This document shows positions 60,200-64,000 of a stretch of 64,000 nucleotides of DNA, in pieces. The number at the start of each line of letters is the position of its first letter. Positions within the stretch are counted from its first letter, which is position 1. The position numbers were made by a program, and so were the translations under genes. This DNA is from Isoetes taiwanensis. Lineage: Eukaryota; Streptophyta; Lycopodiopsida; Isoetales; Isoetaceae. The DNA lies in contig JAJEKV010000310.1 in assembly GCA_021234155.1 (NCBI GenBank), forward strand, positions 250,001-314,000, in the 5' to 3' direction. The notes beneath the pieces were generated by a model that saw only the letters and a list, made by a program, of their open reading frames with translations, did not search any database and was not told the origin of the DNA.

Positions 60200-60450
60200 G
60201 TCAAGAAAGGATCAGTTATGCCAGACTATACACCTAGTCGGTGCCATGAGGATAAAAACAAGTATAAAAACTATAAAAGGGGGTGAGAAGACTGTCAAGA
60301 AAGGATCGATCAAAGAAAGGACTTGTAAAGACCTCGTCAAGAAAGGATCAGTTATGCCAAACCATACACCCAGTAGGCACCGACCAGATAAAGACAAGTA
60401 TAAAAACTGATAAAAACTTCAGCATAAACAAGTTCAAAAAAACTTGAAAC
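60200..60450 (+). repeat. direct repeat of about 130 bp
   Basis: 'gtcaagaaaggatcagttatgcca' in short blocks, followed by 'acacc.agt.ggtgcc' and 'agataaa.acaagtataaaaact', occurs at about 60,200-60,280 and 60,338-60,415, with a further partial copy between. No coding is seen. Confidence 0.6.
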
Positions 60451-60537
60451 ATGCGATTCGATCCAAGTCGGCCCGGCGGTTGTGCCAAAGATTCAAGTTA
60501 CGTTAGGTTTGATGCGTGTATCTTTTCGTCCCCTTCT

Positions 60538-60612
60538 TTCTTTTTTTTTTTTTTTTTTTTTTTTTTGTTTCAAATCCATTCTTATGTTTCCTTTTTTTTT
60601 TTTTTTTTTGAT
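60538..60612 (+). repeat. two poly-T runs
   Basis: About 27 T's at 60,540-60,566 and about 19 T's at 60,590-60,609, separated by 'gtttcaaatccattcttatg'. On the minus strand these would be poly-A tails. Confidence 0.8.
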
Positions 60613-60699
60613 ACGTTGTTTGTTGGTCCACATTAAAAAATGCTAAAGGTTAACCTTAAAAATATAACTACGGTTAACACTACGCTAAAAATTTAATAA

Positions 60700-60990
60700 A
60701 ACATGTATGGTGCCTAAGGCTAGAACATTAAGAATGTTAATAAACGTCAAGAAGCCAATAAATGTGTGGTGCCTAAGGCTTGTTAATAAACGTTAAGAAT
60801 GTATATTATTACAATATCCATTAAGAATGTATATTAATAAACATGAAGAATGTATATTATTAAGAATGTATGGTGGTTAAGGCTTGTTAAGAACGTTAAG
60901 AATGTATGGTGCCTAAGGCTTCAAAACGTTAAGAATGTATGGTGCCTAAGGCTTGTTAATAAATGTTAAGAATGTATATCATTACAAATG
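60700..60990 (+). repeat. tandem repeat 'taagaatgtatggtgcctaaggct'
   Basis: About six imperfect copies of a 35-60-bp unit containing 'ttaataaacgttaagaatgt' and 'atggtgcctaaggcttg'. They lie just upstream of the Mutator-like gene and might be its element's terminal region, but this is a positional guess. Confidence 0.65.
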
Positions 60991-61154
60991 TACGTTATTA
61001 TAACGTTTAAAAAGGAATGTTATGATTTTATTTCTCCGTTGCAATAGGTATATTATTTTAGAGGAATCCAATTAATGGCTTGCTTAACGGTTTTTTAAAA
61101 TCAAATATCCATGTGTTACGGTTATCCTTGTAAATTCTTTCATTTTGTTCCTTC

Positions 61155-64000
61155 ATGGAAAGTCGCGTCATGGTAAGAGGATGGGGAAGAGAACAGGAAA
61201 TGATGATGCCTTTCGTGGGTGGAATTTGCAATCTAGAGAGCAAAGCTTTGGCATCCTTCTTTCACTTCCCAATAGATGCCTTGTGTGTTGTTCAAAATGG
61301 CTATGGTTCTACAATGCCTTTCCAATGTGTTGGAAGAATGTAAGAATGATGCAGACCACCATTGTTACAAGGTTGATGCACATTATGGTAACACAGTGAT
61401 TGTGTATGGTGGCCTGTTACCTGATAAGCCCACTAGAATAATAAATTTAGAATCGCCATCTTCTTCATCATCATGTTCAATGAAAGGCTACAACTCAACC
61501 TTCACAAAGATGTTACTTCAGAGTGGTAATGGCAAGCTTAAAAGAATCTTGATGGAAGTGAAGGAACCTAGGAAGCTTGCCTGTTTGCCACCTTACTATG
61601 ATGGAAGAATTGTGTTTGAATTACCTAGCCAACAAGAAGCGGGGGGTAGCATGGAGGGTATGCAGCAAAATCAAGATCCACATATGTGGACAACTTACAA
61701 TCATACTAACACCCCCTAACACCCCTGCACTTGAAGGTACTGTAAGACTTGCATATTGTGGTGGCTACCTTGAATGTCAGAATCCATGTTGTGATTACTT
61801 TCTTAGTAAAGGTGAGCATAATTCCTTGCAGTGGATTGGTAGTATTCATGTTAGACCAGATGTTGGTCCTATATGTGATGCGCATGGCTCAGTCACTTGT
61901 GCATACTGCAAAGAACAACCACATTGTATATCATTATGCGATGCTATGATATACTATTGTCTTCCAAAGTGTACCACGGATACAAGATTTGTCATACACA
62001 CAAGTGCCCATTCCCATCCAATCAGAGGAGCACAATCAAGACTAGAAATCAAGAAACTTAAGAATGTAATTGATAGCACCTCAACTTCAGTTCGTTTTTT
62101 CGGGACCAAGGCAGCTGCAAAAAAAGATTGCCATGGACAAAATATGCAAAAGCATGTTAATGGAGGTAGATGTGGAAGAAGTGGACAAAATGACTACTGA
62201 ACAAGTAGATGTCCTCTTAATGCACCTAGAACCATTGTGCAATCAGAGAAGGTAAGCCTGGCAAACAACTTAATTTTGCAGACTAATATTGTTTTAATCT
62301 TATATGTTGTTATGTTCTGCAGACTTAGGAAGTGGATTGACGATACAAGAAAGAGAAATAAACAATCCCAAGATGAGATAAGTGAACTGTTGTACCTGAA
62401 AACGAAGTGTCGCTACGAATTCTTACATGGCTCTAAATTTGTAGACCAGCTACACAATGCCTCAGTTGAGAGATGCTATGTTTTTAAAGGTGTCCACAGT
62501 TGGAGCTAGTTCAGGAGTTAGACTTAGTGAACTGCATGCGCCCTTCAGGAGATTTGGCAAAATCTTGAACTCATTTCGACCATGTGAAGCGGATAAATGG
62601 ATGGACTACAATGGCTTGTCACGTTTATGATCCCATGTGAGTATTTTCTACTGCTTTTACTTAATTGATTTCTTCTCATGTTTATTCATAATAGGATATG
62701 AGGTTTGCAAAATATTGCCATATGTGAGATGAAAACAGAGGATGTATCATCTCAAAAGAAATTTTGGAGAAAGTTAAACAAGGTATTGCAGTCCAAAGGT
62801 TTCCCTCCAGCACAATTTCATGGATTCATGGCTGACGAGGCCCAAACTAATTGGAATGCCATTCGAGATATCTTTTTTGAAGGTAAGACATACCCTGAGA
62901 AAGAAAGATCTTGTGTTTTTCACTTTGAACAATGCTTGCAAAGGCAGACCAAGAAGCACTTGAGCCCTGAGAATTAGTGTTCTTAAATCAATGTAGGTTA
63001 TGGAGACTTTGCTCGAGCCAAGAGGAAGCAGAAGCCATATATCAAAGCATCCTAGAGTGGCTCTCAGGTATGGCATCAAGTTCTGATGTCATGGCATTGT
63101 CTTCATGATTGGCATGGTGGCATCAAAGAGCCAGTAGGTGGGGGAACTTTATGAAAGCCCAAAGCAATATAGATATTGCAATGCATATGCCTGATACAAA
63201 TCTCTCTGAATCCAGACATGGAAGCTAGTTGGCTGCCACTGGCTATAGAGGAACCTCTCTTTATACGATGCTAGTCTATTTGATCTTACAGGGGCTATCT
63301 TGCAAAGTACGAGATACAAATCATATTTGGAGCGCAATTACGTAGGAACGGGCCCAGGACTTTCTACATTGTTTTCAAGGCTACATGGTAGACTTAATAG
63401 TGGTATTAAGCCTTCAGAGATGTGCTCCGCTATCAACAAGGATGTATTCAGACATGATATTTTCTTGCATAACACAGGAATGGGAGGAAATGATCAAACA
63501 ATATTGAAGAGAAAAAAACTTAGATGAAACTGCTAGTATTCACAGTGAGCATGGAACACATCGACCAGACAAGGAAGCAAGAAACATACCAAGAGTAGCT
63601 AAAGATGATCTTGTGGTAAGAAATTTGTTTAACAGTAGAGATATTCTTATGAGAGAAAAAGAAGTTGCCAATACAAACTGGGCTAATCGAAGAATTACAA
63701 CAGGTAGCAAGATCAGATGCCAAGGGAGAGTGTGTCAATGGCAAAAAATGTGATAAACTTATCAATAAAAGTTTATCATCTATCGCAGTCCCTTCTTTCT
63801 ATGGAATCAGGTCATACAGGGGTGGCAGTTGTGAACAAGTCTTTTGGTTTTGTGGAGATAGCTTGAAATGCACATGGTATGCACATCCTAGCATACTTGA
63901 GGTGCCTCAGAGACCCATTTTATGGCCAACTGTTGTGGGCACGAACCTCAAACAAGATGAACTTGAGATTCTTCAAAATGGTGGCTACAACTTGGAGGGT
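61155..64000 (+). pseudogene. Mutator-like transposase gene, frame-broken, continuing past the window
   Basis: The plus strand shows a protein of the MULE type seen as long single proteins in several plant lineages. N-terminal block: FFHFPIDALCVVQNGYGSTM, then ECKNDADHHCYKVDAHYGN and VYGGLLP (61,240-61,420). Next is DPHMWTTYNHTNTP, then TVRLAYCGGYLECQNPCCDY, a Cys-rich domain of about 90 residues ending CTTDTRFVIHTSAHSHPIRG (61,740-62,030). The catalytic domain has IAICEMKTEDVSSQKKFWRK and FHGFMADEAQTNWNAIRDIF (62,705-62,880; the Asp of MADEAQ is the likely second DDE residue), then CVFHFEQCLQRQTKKHL. Later come LSESRHGSWLA (63,205) and an open C-terminal frame with SFYGIRSYRG, VFWFCGDS and GTNLKQDELEIL to the last base. 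Frameshifts near 61,335, 61,700, 62,970 and 63,100-63,300 and small introns (for example 62,250-62,320) make an active copy unlikely. Confidence 0.75.

Overview
The window looks like nuclear DNA of a land plant with a large, repeat-rich genome. The evidence is a spliced plant pectin methylesterase gene, plant-type glutamate decarboxylase and short-chain dehydrogenase fragments, GT-AG introns of about 65-130 bp, and layer upon layer of DNA transposons, a Ty3/gypsy remnant, MITEs and minisatellites. The species cannot be fixed from the sequence. The transposase families resemble ones I associate with ferns, lycophytes, mosses and gymnosperms, but that is an impression and not a search result. 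There are no bacterial operons, rRNA genes, convincing tRNA genes or CRISPR arrays.

Region 1 (1-18 kb) has no credible gene. It is a very large imperfect inverted repeat. A left arm (about 2.16-5.9 kb) is repeated in reverse order and orientation at about 14.0-17.7 kb, and shorter matching blocks (7.33-7.49 and 12.77-12.93 kb) lie inside. The arms contain ~20-bp minisatellite arrays, two to three tandem ~0.8-kb units and a 150-200-bp satellite, so they resemble foldback-type transposon arms. A separate 0.95-kb palindrome (5.91-6.86 kb) sits inside. A second inverted pair of CACTA-like terminal regions lies at 1-0.6 and 11.3-12.0 kb.

Region 2 (18-33 kb) starts with a decayed hAT-type transposase pseudogene (18.5-20.9 kb, minus). 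Then comes about 5 kb with nothing recognised. Next is a 6.2-kb segment bounded by two nearly identical 642-bp inverted arms (26.1 and 32.3 kb). It holds a truncated MITE, two exons of a glutamate decarboxylase gene and a zinc-knuckle fragment. A 260-bp TTCTA/TTTCTA microsatellite follows.

Region 3 (33.3-34.9 kb) holds the only plausible intact host gene: a five-exon pectin methylesterase on the minus strand. Its last splice junction is one base out of frame as written.

Region 4 (37.9-58.1 kb) is a nest. An older element, marked by repeated 14-16-bp palindromes (CTATGCGCGCATAG), carries a minus-strand RNase H-like transposase gene (DUF7869-like by eye). A 15,624-bp CACTA-like element (38,382-54,005) is inserted into that gene. 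It has 13-bp TIRs, an ATA target duplication and subterminal repeats. Removing it with one ATA restores the host reading frame through the junction. The inserted element encodes its own transposase of an uncommon type (not the usual plant TNP2 as far as I can see), an unrecognised minus-strand gene, and a captured short-chain dehydrogenase fragment.

Region 5 (58.6-64 kb) holds a gag/protease remnant of a Ty3/gypsy element, then a Mutator-like transposase gene with broken frames that runs off the end of the window.

The genes do not form a pathway. Apart from the pectin methylesterase, the window is best read as a history of nested transposition with capture of at least two host gene fragments.
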